A stretch of 32,060 nt of DNA from Mycobacterium sp. shizuoka-1 (GCF_002723835.1 NZ_BEWG01000002.1:14150-46209); one strand, 5' to 3'. Counted from the first letter of the stretch, positions 14,741-24,157 are shown. The notes: a model not told the origin generated them from the letters alone. A program made the numbers and translations.

Positions 14741-15038
14741 ATGAAATTCTTCAAGAAGCTGTCCGATCCCGCGACGTTCGGCGGGCCGTCCAACGTGTCG
14801 GTGTCCGCCGACGACCCGATCTGGGACCCGATCCACGGCATCTCGTTGCAGGACTACGCGGACCTGGCCCGACTGGCGCAGGCCCACGGGGTCACCGACG
14901 AGGCCGGCATGATCGCTCTGGGACAGCGGGAACGCGGCTGGGATCGCCGACACGAAGGCGGCGCTCGACGGTTGGGTACGGCGGATGGGTCAGTCGATGG
15001 CGGTCGGACAGCGGTTCCGGACGTTCCTCGGCTACTGA
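14741..15038 (+). pseudogene. Frameshifted small hypothetical gene upstream of polA
   Basis: The protein starts MKFFKKLSDPATFGG at the ATG at 14741 and reads well to GQRERGWD (about residue 69). From there frame 1 turns to low-complexity Arg/Gly sequence and runs on to 15067. One base later a second frame reads ADTKAALDGWVRRMGQ and ends RFRTFLGY with TGA at 15036-15038, which looks like the natural C-terminus. A single-base insertion (or two-base deletion) near 14943-14948 explains this; it is either a real mutation or a sequencing error. I do not recognise a function. The small acidic helical protein may be conserved in mycobacteria. Confidence 0.6.
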
Positions 15039-15076
15039 CCGCACGGCCTGTCGGCGGCGGTGCATAGAGTGAGGGC

Positions 15077-17776
15077 GTGACCGCGAGCGCTACGGACCAG
15101 AAGCCCACACTGTTGCTCTTGGACGGCAATTCGCTGGCGTTTCGGGCCTTCTACGCGCTGCCCGCCGAGAACTTCAAAACCAAGAACGGGCTGACCACCA
15201 ACGCGGTGTACGGCTTCACCGCCATGCTGATCAACCTGCTGCGTGACGAGCAGCCCACCCATGTGGCCGCCGCGTTCGACGTGTCCCGGCAGACCTTCCG
15301 CAAGGAGAAGTACCCGGAGTACAAGGAAGGCCGCTCGGCCACCCCCGACGAGTTCCGCGGCCAGATCGAGATCACCAAGGAAGTGCTGGTGGCGCTCGGC
15401 ATCACGGTGCTGGCCGAACCCGGCTTCGAGGCCGACGACATCATCGCCACCCTGGCCACCCAGGCCGAGCAGGAGGCCTACCGGGTGCTGGTGGTCACCG
15501 GCGACCGCGACGCGCTGCAGCTCGTCAGCCCGGACGTGACCGTGCTCTACCCGCGTAAGGGGGTCAGCGATCTGACCCGCTTCACCCCGGAGGCGGTGGT
15601 GGAGAAGTACGGGCTGACCCCGGTGCAGTATCCCGACTTCGCGGCGCTGCGCGGTGACCCGAGCGACAACCTGCCCGGCATTCCGGGGGTGGGCGAGAAG
15701 ACCGCGGCCAAGTGGATCGTCGAATACGGCTCGCTGCAGGGTCTGGTCGACCAGGTCGATTCGGTACGCGGCAAGGTCGGCGACGCGTTGCGCGCGAACC
15801 TGTCCAGCGTCATCCTCAACCGGGATCTCACCGAGCTGGTGAAAGAAGTCCCGCTGGCGCAGACCCCGGACACACTGCGGCTGCAGCCCTGGGACCGCGA
15901 CCAGATCCATCGGCTGTTCGACGACCTGGAGTTCCGGGTGCTGCGTGATCGGCTGTTCGACACGCTGGCCGCCGTCGAACCCGAGGTTGACGAGGGCTTC
16001 GAGGTCCGGGGCGGGGCACTGGAACCGGGCACGGTCGCGGCCTGGCTGGCCGAACACGCCGCGAGTGGTGCCCGCTCCGGTCTGGCAGTGGTCGGCACCC
16101 ACCAGGTTTACGACGGCGACGCCACCGCGCTGGCGATCGCAAGCGCCGACGGTGAGGGCGCCTACATCGACACCACCAAGCTCACGCCCGAGGATGAGGC
16201 AGCCCTGGGCGCCTGGCTGGCCGACGTCGACGCGCCGAAGGTGTTGCACGAAGCCAAGATCGCGATGCACGACCTGGCCGGGCGGGGTTGGCAGCTGGCC
16301 GGCGTGACCTCCGATACCGCGCTGGCGGCCTACCTGGTGCGTCCTGGGCAGCGCAGCTTCGCCCTCGACGACCTGTCGCTGCGTTACCTGCGCCGCGAGC
16401 TGCGCGCCGACAACCCTGAGCAGCAACAGCTTTCGCTGCTCGACGACAGCGAAGGCGTGGACGACCAGGCGGTGCAGACGGTGATCCTGCGGGCCCGCGC
16501 CGTCGCGGACCTGGCCGACGCGCTGGACGAGGAGCTGGACCGCATCGACTCGTCGTCGCTGTTGGGCCAGATGGAGCTGCCGGTGCAGGCGGTGCTGGCC
16601 GGGATGGAGACCGCCGGGATCGCGGTGGATCTGGACAAACTCGACACCCTGCAACGGGAATTCGGTGAGCAGATCCGGGTGGCCGCCGACGCGGCCTACG
16701 AGGTGATCGGCAAGCAGATCAACCTCGGCTCGCCCAAGCAGCTGCAGGTGGTGTTGTTCGACGAGCTCGGCATGCCGAAGACGAAGCGGACGAAGACCGG
16801 CTACACCACCGATGCCGACGCCTTGCAGTCCCTCTTCGACAAGACGGCGCATCCGTTCCTGGAGCACCTGTTGGCCCACCGCGACGCCACCCGGCTCAAG
16901 GTCACCGTCGACGGGTTGCTGAAATCGGTGGCCGCCGACGGGCGGATCCACACCACGTTCAACCAGACCATCGCGGCGACCGGCAGGCTCTCGTCCACCG
17001 AGCCGAACCTGCAGAACATCCCGATCCGCACCGACGCCGGCCGGCAGATCCGCGACACGTTCATCGTGGGCAGCGGATACGCCGAACTGATGACGGCCGA
17101 CTACAGCCAGATCGAAATGCGGATCATGGCCCATCTGTCCGGTGATGAAGGCCTACTGGACGCTTTCAACACCGGGGAGGACCTGCACTCCTTTGTCGCC
17201 TCGCGCGCCTTCGACGTGCCGATCGACGAGGTCACCCCGGAGCTGCGGCGCCGGGTCAAGGCCATGTCCTACGGACTGGCCTATGGCTTGAGCGCCTACG
17301 GCTTGTCCGCTCAGCTGAAGATCAGCACCGAAGAGGCGAAGGTTCAGATGGACCAGTATTTCGCCCGATTCGGCGGCATCCGCGACTACCTGCGCGACAT
17401 CGTCGACCAGGCCCGCAAGGACGGCTACACCTCGACCGTGTTGGGCCGGCGCCGCTACCTGCCCGAGCTGGACAGCAGCAACCGGCAGCTCCGGGAAGCC
17501 GCCGAGCGGGCCGCCCTCAACGCACCGATCCAGGGCAGCGCCGCCGACATCATCAAGGTGGCGATGATCCGGGTGGACGAGGCGTTGCGCACCACCGAGC
17601 TCAAGTCGCGGATGCTGCTGCAGGTGCACGACGAGTTGCTTCTGGAAGTCGCCGAGGGGGAGCGCGACGCCGTCGAGCAGCTGGTCCGCGACAACATGGG
17701 TGGCGCCTACCCGCTCGACGTGCCGCTGGAGGTCTCGGTCGGCTACGGCCGCAGCTGGGATGCCGCCGCGCACTGA
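15077..17776 (+). CDS. polA: DNA polymerase I
   Basis: An 899-residue Pol I for gap filling and Okazaki fragment maturation. Residues 1-300 are the 5' nuclease domain (LLLDGNSLAFRAFYALP, GFEADDIIATLA, LVVTGDRDALQLV, GDPSDNLPGIPGVGEKTA). Residues 320-500 correspond to the 3'-5' exonuclease fold but lack its acidic residues (GLAVVGTH where D-x-E is expected), as in other mycobacterial Pol I proteins, so proofreading is probably absent. The polymerase domain has motif A DYSQIEMRIMAHLSGD (about 674), motif B RRRVKAMSYGLAYGLSAYGL and motif C QVHDELLLEV (about 851). The GTG start at 15077 gives the usual N-terminus (TASATDQKPTLLLLDGNS). The 3' end overlaps the convergent TRIC-family gene by 34 bp. 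Confidence 0.97.
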   Translation: MTASATDQKPTLLLLDGNSLAFRAFYALPAENFKTKNGLTTNAVYGFTAMLINLLRDEQPTHVAAAFDVSRQTFRKEKYPEYKEGRSATPDEFRGQIEITKEVLVALGITVLAEPGFEADDIIATLATQAEQEAYRVLVVTGDRDALQLVSPDVTVLYPRKGVSDLTRFTPEAVVEKYGLTPVQYPDFAALRGDPSDNLPGIPGVGEKTAAKWIVEYGSLQGLVDQVDSVRGKVGDALRANLSSVILNRDLTELVKEVPLAQTPDTLRLQPWDRDQIHRLFDDLEFRVLRDRLFDTLAAVEPEVDEGFEVRGGALEPGTVAAWLAEHAASGARSGLAVVGTHQVYDGDATALAIASADGEGAYIDTTKLTPEDEAALGAWLADVDAPKVLHEAKIAMHDLAGRGWQLAGVTSDTALAAYLVRPGQRSFALDDLSLRYLRRELRADNPEQQQLSLLDDSEGVDDQAVQTVILRARAVADLADALDEELDRIDSSSLLGQMELPVQAVLAGMETAGIAVDLDKLDTLQREFGEQIRVAADAAYEVIGKQINLGSPKQLQVVLFDELGMPKTKRTKTGYTTDADALQSLFDKTAHPFLEHLLAHRDATRLKVTVDGLLKSVAADGRIHTTFNQTIAATGRLSSTEPNLQNIPIRTDAGRQIRDTFIVGSGYAELMTADYSQIEMRIMAHLSGDEGLLDAFNTGEDLHSFVASRAFDVPIDEVTPELRRRVKAMSYGLAYGLSAYGLSAQLKISTEEAKVQMDQYFARFGGIRDYLRDIVDQARKDGYTSTVLGRRRYLPELDSSNRQLREAAERAALNAPIQGSAADIIKVAMIRVDEALRTTELKSRMLLQVHDELLLEVAEGERDAVEQLVRDNMGGAYPLDVPLEVSVGYGRSWDAAAH

Positions 17777-18411
17777 TCCGCGTCGCTGGGCGCCGGGCAG
17801 ATGTGCAGTTCGCGCGGTCCGGTGGGCAACCGCCAGTGGAAGGTGATGGCAGCCAGCCGCAACAACGTGGCCAGCAGAGAGCCGACCGCCACCCCTGCCC
17901 ACTGGGAACCGACCGAGTCGATCAGGACGTAGACGACGGCACCCAGCATCGCGGGCGCGGCGTACATATCGTCGGGACCCATCACCATCGGAACCTCTCG
18001 GGCCACGATGTCGCGCATGATGGTTCCGGCGATCGCCGAGATCATGCCCAGCAATGCTGCGGCGAAGTAGCTGGCACCGTGGTCGACCGATATCGCCGCG
18101 CCGGTGGTCGCGAAGAACCCCATTCCGATGGCGTCAAGAACCAGAACGAGCTGGCTGAGCTTGATGACCAGCTTGGCGAACACCGTGGTCAGCACGGCGG
18201 CCACGAAGCACACCGTGATCGGTGCCCAGCGCTGCAGCGATACCGGCGGGAACACGCCCAGCAGGACGTCGCGCAGCAGATTTCCGCCGATACCGGTCAA
18301 CACGGCGGAAACCGCGATGCCGAACAGGTCGAAGCCCTTGCGGACCCCGACCACCGCGCCGGACGTGGCCAGGACTGCGATCCCGGCATATTCCAGGATG
18401 TGCTGGATCAT
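17743..18411 (-). CDS. TRIC-type / UPF0126 membrane protein
   Basis: A 222-residue membrane protein with seven hydrophobic helices and the two internal UPF0126 repeats. Each repeat has a kinked-helix motif: GIGGNLLRDVLLG in repeat 1 and AIAGTIMRDIVAREVP in repeat 2. Bacterial members form trimeric cation channels (TRIC fold). The C-terminal tail is hydrophilic and extends into the polA 3' end on the opposite strand, which is the least conserved part. The start is ATG 18411 (MIQHILEYAGIAVLATSGAV). It has no operon partner on this strand. Confidence 0.88.
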   Translation of the reverse strand: MIQHILEYAGIAVLATSGAVVGVRKGFDLFGIAVSAVLTGIGGNLLRDVLLGVFPPVSLQRWAPITVCFVAAVLTTVFAKLVIKLSQLVLVLDAIGMGFFATTGAAISVDHGASYFAAALLGMISAIAGTIMRDIVAREVPMVMGPDDMYAAPAMLGAVVYVLIDSVGSQWAGVAVGSLLATLLRLAAITFHWRLPTGPRELHICPAPSDADQCAAASQLRP

Positions 18412-18561
18412 GCCCGCGAAGGTAAGAGGCGAAGTTGGGAACCCGCTGGCAAGCGGCCGGGACCCGACGCCTACTACTTCCTGTGACGTTCATGACAATT
18501 TGCTGTATGTCGCGTAGCGTGTGCGGAAACGACGTGAGCGTGCGCGGAACCGGGGGGTTTC

Positions 18562-19896
18562 ATGTCGATGGTGGGGTGGCAGGCGCGCGCCTGTGCGTTT
18601 GCGTTCATGGCCGGTATGTCGTGGGTCGGCTTGCAAACGGCCGGGGTCGCCGGCGCGGACACCGGCGATGCGGGCTCGGCGAGCAGTGGGGTGGCACGGC
18701 ACGCCCCGGCAGCAGCGCGGGCGTCGACGAAGAGACCCCCGGCCACCGTCGCCCGCCGCCTTGACCGCGACCGCCCGGCCGCCTCGGCCAACCCGATCCA
18801 GGATGCGCTCGACCACGTGTCGCTGCTGGTCCGGCGAACCTTCTTCAACAAGGCCCCAACAGTCCATCCGGTTCAGCTCACCGGCCAGCACGACGGAGTG
18901 ATCACCGGCACGGTCGGCGCGGTCGATCCCGAAGGCGACCGCATCACCTACGCGCTGGGGGCACCACCGGTCGACGGCAAGGTGGTGATCGGTTCGGACG
19001 GCACCTTCACCTATACGCCCGGGCCGCTTTTCACCGGCGCCGACGCATTCACGGTCAAGGCAACCGACACGGGTCCGCACATCAACCTGCTGAATCTCTT
19101 TCGCGCGCCCAGCACCACCGCCACGGTCGGCGTCCTCCAGGACTTCACGCCATGCACGGTGTGCATCCACGTCACCTTCAGCTACGGCGCCGGGGCCGAA
19201 CTGCTGAGCGACGAAACCCGGTCGGCGCTGCAGGCGGCAGCGCACATGTTGGCGTTCTACATCTCGGTCGCCGCCCCGGTGAACCTCACCTACACCGTCA
19301 TTGCGGACGCCACGGGCGGCGACAAACCGCTGGCGACGGCGCAGAGCGACTTCTATGACCCCACCGAGGGCTTCAACGAGTTCGTGGTCCAGCACAAAGT
19401 GCTCACCGGAGTGGACGGCAACGGTGACGCCGCCGACGGTCAGATCTGGTGGAACGCCGCCGCCGAGCTGTCCTATTACGACCCGGTCCCGGTGGCGCTG
19501 CACGAACTGGTGCACACGTTGGGCTTCGCGTCCTCGGCGATCGACCAGGACCCCTACTGGACGACGTATGACAGCTTCATCGTCACCAGCGACGGGGTGC
19601 ATCCGATTTCGAGTGACGGCCAGTGGAACAGTGACTACACCCCGAACCTGACCGGGGGGAACGGCGGTCTCTATCTCGGCGGAACCCACGCGGTCGCCGC
19701 ATACGGGGGACTGGTCCCGATCTACACCCCGGCGACCGTCAGCAGCGGGGCGTCGCTCTCGCACCTGGACGGCTTCGGTCCCGGGCTGACAAACCTGGTC
19801 ATGAGCGTGCCGGCCACCGAACATCCGCGATCGCTCAGCGCAGTCGAACTCGGAATTCTCGAAGACCTTGGCTACACCGTGAAGTGGGGGATGTGA
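18562..19896 (+). CDS. Secreted metzincin-like protein A with Ig-like domain
   Basis: A 444-residue exported protein. A signal peptide (residues 1-31, ending VAGA) is followed by an Ala/Arg/Pro-rich stretch (32-75) and a short conserved linker NPIQDALDHVSLLVRRTFFN. A cadherin/Ig-like repeat spans 108-170 (GVITGTVGAVDPEGD...GSDGTFTYTPGPLFTG). The C-terminal domain carries HELVHTLGF (H314, E315, H318) and, 83 residues later, SHLDGF (H401) and a Met at 414 (NLVMS). It ends LSAVELGILEDLGYTV, the tail pattern of leishmanolysin-like secreted proteins. Together these fit a zinc metalloprotease of the metzincin type. The start is ATG 18562, with a G-rich site just upstream. The following gene is a paralog whose start overlaps this stop (TGATG), so the two are cotranscribed. 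Confidence 0.85.
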   Translation: MSMVGWQARACAFAFMAGMSWVGLQTAGVAGADTGDAGSASSGVARHAPAAARASTKRPPATVARRLDRDRPAASANPIQDALDHVSLLVRRTFFNKAPTVHPVQLTGQHDGVITGTVGAVDPEGDRITYALGAPPVDGKVVIGSDGTFTYTPGPLFTGADAFTVKATDTGPHINLLNLFRAPSTTATVGVLQDFTPCTVCIHVTFSYGAGAELLSDETRSALQAAAHMLAFYISVAAPVNLTYTVIADATGGDKPLATAQSDFYDPTEGFNEFVVQHKVLTGVDGNGDAADGQIWWNAAAELSYYDPVPVALHELVHTLGFASSAIDQDPYWTTYDSFIVTSDGVHPISSDGQWNSDYTPNLTGGNGGLYLGGTHAVAAYGGLVPIYTPATVSSGASLSHLDGFGPGLTNLVMSVPATEHPRSLSAVELGILEDLGYTVKWGM

Positions 19897-21326
19897 TGGC
19901 GGGAAACACCTGGCAGGCCCGGGTCGGCGCGGCGGCGTTCATGGCCGGTCTGTCATGGGTCGGATTGCAGACGGCCGGGGTCGCCGGCGCCGAAACCGAC
20001 AGTGCGCCTTCATCGTCGGTCTCGGCGAGCCACGCCAAGCCGGCCAGTAGCGTCGGGCGGCATGCGCCGTCGGCGGCGCGGGCGTCGGCCAGGAAACCGG
20101 CGGCGGTCAGCCGTCCGGTCGAGCGGGTCCGGCCGCCGGCGGTGGCCACGTCACCGCGCCGACCGGCTGCCTCGGCGAATCCGATCCAGGACCTGTTCGA
20201 CCAGGTGTCGCTGCTGGTTCGGCGGACGTTCTTCAACAAGCCGCCGACAGTCAAGCCGATCCAGATCACCGGCGAGCACGACGGCGTGATCACCGGCACC
20301 GTCGGTGCGGTCGATCCCGAGGGAGACGTCATCAAGTACAAGGTGCTGCCGGCAGGCAAAGACTTCGACAATCAGGGCCAGTTGGTCGACCGGGGGCCGC
20401 TGTACGGGACCGTCGAGGTCGCCTCCGACGGGACGTTCACCTACACCCCGGGACCGAATTTCACCGGGACCGACAGCTTCGCGGTGCTCGCGACCGACGT
20501 CGGGCCGCACATCAACCTGCTGGATCTGTTCCGGCCGGCGAGTACCCAGGCCGCCGTGGAGGTCAACCAGTATCCGATTGGGACGCCTCTCCTGCGGTTC
20601 TCGTTCGCCTACGATCCGCAGTCGGAGTCGTGGTGGACTCCCGATGCGCGTGCCGCCTTGCAGGCAGCCGCGAATGTGCTGGCCGCTGGGATCGTGGTAA
20701 CCAGCGCCCGCCCGGTGACCATCACCTACTACGTCACCGTCAACAGCGCCCCCGACGACAACCACCTGGCCACCGGCGGAAGCCCGCGATTTCAGACCGT
20801 AGGCGAGGTGTTCACGCCGGTGGTGGTCCAGAAGAAGATCCTGACCGGAATCGACCAGAACGGCTCTTCGGCAGACGGCACGATCTGGTTCAACTCCGCG
20901 TACGCCTGGTCGTTCGACGGCACACCCACAAGCGCCGAGCACGACTTCGAATCGGTTGCCCTGCACGAGTTGGTGCATACGCTGGGCTTCACCTCGACCC
21001 TGGGGTCACAGATATCGGCAGGCTCCAGGACGGTGATGGACAACTTCATCGTCGACAGCACGGGGGAGCACATGTTCGCCAGTGATGGCACCTGGGTCAA
21101 GGGCGGCTACGGCTATTTCGACGGCCCGAACGCGGTTGCCGCCAACGGCGGATTGGTTGCGTTGGCCAATGACGGCAGTCATTTGGACAGCTTCGACTTC
21201 CCGACATCGGTGATGAGCCCCGGCATCAGCGCCGGGGCCCGCCGGATCCAGCTCAGCTCGATCGAATGGGGGATCCTCCAAGACCTCGGCTACACCATCG
21301 CCACCGCCGCCACCGTCGCCGTCTAA
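19896..21326 (+). CDS. Secreted metzincin-like protein B with Ig-like domain
   Basis: A 476-residue paralog of the preceding gene with the same order of parts. It has a signal peptide (MAGNTWQARVGAAAFMAGLS...VAGA, cleavage near 32), a longer Ala/Arg/Pro-rich stretch (33-95), the linker NPIQDLFDQVSLLVRRTFFN and a cadherin/Ig-like repeat at 130-200 with an insert relative to copy A (LPAGKDFDNQGQLVDRGPLY). The catalytic domain has HELVHTLGF (H357, E358, H361), SHLDSF (H429) and a Met-turn candidate M440 (PTSVMSP), and ends LSSIEWGILQDLGYTI. I start it at the ATG at 19896, overlapping the stop of copy A; an in-frame GTG at 19884 is unlikely. Signal peptides of the two copies are nearly identical, so duplication is recent relative to the catalytic domains. 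Confidence 0.87.
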   Translation: MAGNTWQARVGAAAFMAGLSWVGLQTAGVAGAETDSAPSSSVSASHAKPASSVGRHAPSAARASARKPAAVSRPVERVRPPAVATSPRRPAASANPIQDLFDQVSLLVRRTFFNKPPTVKPIQITGEHDGVITGTVGAVDPEGDVIKYKVLPAGKDFDNQGQLVDRGPLYGTVEVASDGTFTYTPGPNFTGTDSFAVLATDVGPHINLLDLFRPASTQAAVEVNQYPIGTPLLRFSFAYDPQSESWWTPDARAALQAAANVLAAGIVVTSARPVTITYYVTVNSAPDDNHLATGGSPRFQTVGEVFTPVVVQKKILTGIDQNGSSADGTIWFNSAYAWSFDGTPTSAEHDFESVALHELVHTLGFTSTLGSQISAGSRTVMDNFIVDSTGEHMFASDGTWVKGGYGYFDGPNAVAANGGLVALANDGSHLDSFDFPTSVMSPGISAGARRIQLSSIEWGILQDLGYTIATAATVAV

Positions 21327-22465
21327 CCGACCGGCGGCCGGCACCCGTTCAGCCAGTGCAGTACCGGCCCGGCGGCAGCGCGCGCCGCGACCACGCCGTC
21401 GACCTCCAGCTGCTGCAAGGCGAACACCCGCGGGTCGCCGAATCCGCGGTCGATGCGGTCCCGGACGAACGCCAGCTCGACGACCTGGATCGCAAACTTC
21501 TTGACCCCGCGGGCCGCCGGGCGCCCGCCGAACCGGGCCGCCGTGGCGACCACCTGCTTGCGGGTACGGATCGAGCCCAGCCAACCGGCCTCGGCCGGAG
21601 TGACGAGACCAGCCGCGACCATGCCCGGCAGTTTTTCGGCGACGATCCGTTGCTCTCGGCGCCGGCTGCGGACGGCCAGCGTGATCGCCAGGGCGAACAC
21701 CGGCATCATCCAGACCACGTACAGCCCGAAGTAGGCGCCCGGGCCCAGCAGCGCCGAACCGTTCCACAACCCGTGCATGATCACCGCGCCGAGGTAGCCG
21801 AGCAGCACGCAGCCAGCCTTGGCGAGCCAATTGCGTTGGTGCAGGGCGAAATACACGCCCAGTGCGGTGAAGGTGGTGAACAGGGGGTGGGCAAACGGGC
21901 CCATCACCAGCCGCATCCCCGCGGTCACCAGCGAATCCGCCAGGGACGCACCGTCGGCGATGTAGAAGATGTCCTCCAGCCAGGCGAACCCGACCGCCGT
22001 CACCCCCGCATACACCAGGCAGTCGGTCAGCGAATTCAGTTCGGTGCGGCGCGCACCGGTCATCATCAGCAGCAGGAACAGCCCCTTGGCGGCCTCCTCG
22101 ATCACCGGAGCGCCCAGTGCCACCGTGATCGGACTGGACTCCGCGCCGCCGGTGTTGACCGCTGCGTCGACGACCATCTCCAGCGCCACCGACACCACGA
22201 CCGCCACCGACGCGCCCCACAGGAAGGCCAGCACCAGCAGCCGCGGCGGCTCGGGCTCCCAGCGGTCCAGCCACAGGTAGGCCAGCAGCACCAGGGCCAT
22301 CGCGGCGGTGGACAGGATGAAGCCGATTGTGGTGCCCACCGGGTTCACCGCGGTCAGCAGGATCAGGATGAGCGCCGCTAGGGTGCCGAGGGCGATGATC
22401 AGCGCCAGCGGGGCTCCGACCTTGCGGATCTGGCGCGGGAACGGCGGCATCACTGGGCTGTTCAC
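21323..22465 (-). CDS. PrsW-family intramembrane metalloprotease
   Basis: A 380-residue membrane protein with nine or so hydrophobic helices. All PrsW signatures are visible: APVIEEAAKG (E123-E124), GFAWLEDIFY (E164), GPFAHPLFTTFTALGV (H193) and AVIMHGLWNGSA (H231). In Bacillus PrsW cleaves an anti-sigma factor in the membrane; the substrate here is unknown. A C-terminal cytosolic extension of about 110 residues (RSRRREQRIVAEKLPGMVAA...) is typical of actinobacterial versions. I use the GTG at 22465; the ATG at 22450 (MPPFPRQIRKVG) is an equally good start. It converges on metzincin-like gene B with a 4-bp stop overlap. Confidence 0.88.
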   Translation of the reverse strand: MNSPVMPPFPRQIRKVGAPLALIIALGTLAALILILLTAVNPVGTTIGFILSTAAMALVLLAYLWLDRWEPEPPRLLVLAFLWGASVAVVVSVALEMVVDAAVNTGGAESSPITVALGAPVIEEAAKGLFLLLMMTGARRTELNSLTDCLVYAGVTAVGFAWLEDIFYIADGASLADSLVTAGMRLVMGPFAHPLFTTFTALGVYFALHQRNWLAKAGCVLLGYLGAVIMHGLWNGSALLGPGAYFGLYVVWMMPVFALAITLAVRSRRREQRIVAEKLPGMVAAGLVTPAEAGWLGSIRTRKQVVATAARFGGRPAARGVKKFAIQVVELAFVRDRIDRGFGDPRVFALQQLEVDGVVAARAAAGPVLHWLNGCRPPVG

Positions 22466-22633
22466 CCCTGCAGATTAGCCACCCACAGCGGCCTCACAGA
22501 CCCGGGTTTGTCCAGCGTGTGCCTGGTCGAGTAGGCTCGGTAAGTACCTGTGTGCACTTTGCGGGTACACCATCGCAGTCACATCAGTACAAACTGTCCC
22601 TACGATCGAACCTGTCCGGAGCAACCCAACAAT

Positions 22634-24082
22634 ATGCCAAGTCCCGTCGCCACCTCGCCGCAAGTAGCCCTCAATGACATCGGCTCAGCGGAGGATTTTC
22701 TCGCCGCCATCGACAAGACCATCAAATACTTCAACGATGGCGACATCGTCGAAGGGACCATCGTCAAGGTTGACCGTGACGAAGTCTTGCTCGACATCGG
22801 CTACAAGACCGAGGGTGTCATTCCCTCCCGCGAACTTTCCATCAAGCACGACGTCGACCCCAATGAGGTTGTGTCCGTCGGCGACGAGGTGGAAGCCCTG
22901 GTCCTCACCAAGGAGGACAAAGAGGGCCGCCTGATCCTGTCCAAGAAGCGCGCCCAGTACGAGCGCGCCTGGGGCACCATCGAGGCCCTCAAGGAGAAGG
23001 ACGAGGCCGTCAAGGGCACCGTCATCGAGGTCGTCAAGGGCGGCCTGATCCTCGACATCGGCCTGCGCGGCTTCCTGCCCGCGTCGCTGGTCGAGATGCG
23101 CCGGGTCCGCGATCTGCAGCCGTACATCGGCAAGGAGATCGAGGCCAAGATCATCGAGCTGGACAAGAACCGCAACAACGTGGTGCTGTCGCGGCGCGCG
23201 TGGCTGGAGCAGACCCAGTCCGAGGTGCGCAGCGAGTTCCTCAACCAGCTGCAGAAGGGCGCCATCCGCAAGGGTGTGGTGTCCTCGATCGTCAACTTCG
23301 GCGCGTTCGTCGACCTCGGTGGGGTCGACGGCCTGGTGCACGTCTCCGAGCTGTCCTGGAAGCACATCGATCACCCGTCCGAGGTCGTCGCGGTGGGCGA
23401 CGAGGTCACCGTCGAGGTCCTCGACGTCGACATGGACCGCGAGCGGGTTTCGCTGTCGCTCAAGGCGACTCAGGAAGATCCGTGGCGTCACTTCGCCCGC
23501 ACCCACGCGATCGGTCAGATCGTGCCGGGCAAGGTCACCAAGCTGGTGCCGTTCGGTGCGTTCGTCCGTGTCGAGGAGGGCATCGAAGGTCTGGTGCACA
23601 TCTCCGAGCTGGCCGAGCGCCACGTCGAGGTCCCGGACCAGGTGGTCCAGGTCGGCGACGACGCCATGGTCAAGGTCATCGACATCGACCTGGAGCGCCG
23701 CCGCATCTCGCTGAGCCTCAAGCAGGCCAACGAGGACTACACCGAGGAGTTCGACCCCAGCAAGTACGGCATGGCCGACAGCTACGACGATGCGGGTAAC
23801 TACATCTTCCCGGAGGGCTTCGACGCCGAGACCAACGAATGGCTCGAAGGCTTCGACAAGCAGCGCACCGAGTGGGAGGCCCGCTACGCCGAGGCCGAGC
23901 GCCGGCACAAGATGCACACCGCGCAGATGGAGAAGTTCGCCAAGGCCGAGGCCGAGGCGGCCGAGCGTCCCGCGGCCAACGGCTCGTCTTCGTCGTCGAG
24001 CTCGGGTGAGTCGGCCGGCGGTTCGCTGGCCAGTGACGCCCAGCTCGCGGCTCTGCGCGAGAAGCTGGCGGGCAACGCCTAA
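22634..24082 (+). CDS. rpsA: 30S ribosomal protein S1
   Basis: A 482-residue S1 with four S1 (OB-fold) repeats, the mycobacterial number, at about 33-105 (GDIVEGTIVKVDRDEVLLDI), 120-190 (GTVIEVVKGGLILDIGLRGF), 205-277 (RKGVVSSIVNFGAFVDLGGV) and 290-362 (GQIVPGKVTKLVPFGAFVRV). The C-terminal tail is charged and then Ser/Ala/Gly-rich. It binds mRNA on the 30S subunit; the M. tuberculosis protein has also been discussed in trans-translation. The start is ATG 22634 (MPSPVATSPQVALNDIGSAE), the family N-terminus. The open frame reaches further upstream only through non-coding leader of about 168 bp, which holds the promoter and an untranslated region. A strong terminator follows. Confidence 0.97.
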   Translation: MPSPVATSPQVALNDIGSAEDFLAAIDKTIKYFNDGDIVEGTIVKVDRDEVLLDIGYKTEGVIPSRELSIKHDVDPNEVVSVGDEVEALVLTKEDKEGRLILSKKRAQYERAWGTIEALKEKDEAVKGTVIEVVKGGLILDIGLRGFLPASLVEMRRVRDLQPYIGKEIEAKIIELDKNRNNVVLSRRAWLEQTQSEVRSEFLNQLQKGAIRKGVVSSIVNFGAFVDLGGVDGLVHVSELSWKHIDHPSEVVAVGDEVTVEVLDVDMDRERVSLSLKATQEDPWRHFARTHAIGQIVPGKVTKLVPFGAFVRVEEGIEGLVHISELAERHVEVPDQVVQVGDDAMVKVIDIDLERRRISLSLKQANEDYTEEFDPSKYGMADSYDDAGNYIFPEGFDAETNEWLEGFDKQRTEWEARYAEAERRHKMHTAQMEKFAKAEAEAAERPAANGSSSSSSSGESAGGSLASDAQLAALREKLAGNA

Positions 24083-24097
24083 CTAGATCCACGATCG

Positions 24098-24125
24098 ACG
24101 CCCCGGCTCACCCGAGCCGGGGCGT
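24098..24125 (+). terminator. Rho-independent-type terminator after rpsA
   Basis: A 12-bp perfect GC-rich stem (24098-24109 with 24114-24125) and a 4-nt loop start 16 nt after the rpsA stop and are followed by ttcgtcgtcg. The U-tract is weak, as is usual in mycobacteria. Confidence 0.85.
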
Positions 24126-24157
24126 TCGTCGTCGTGGCGGCCTGAAAGACTGGTGCC

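Noticed and set aside
15032..17134. Long open frame of about 700 codons antisense to polA
   Set aside because: Its composition (Gly/Arg/Gln/His-rich, no domains) is that of a high-GC antisense shadow of polA. polA on the plus strand has all expected motifs.
18490..19824. Long minus-strand frame opposite metzincin-like gene A
   Set aside because: It has no recognisable motif or start signal, while the plus frame has a signal peptide, Ig-like repeat and HExxH.
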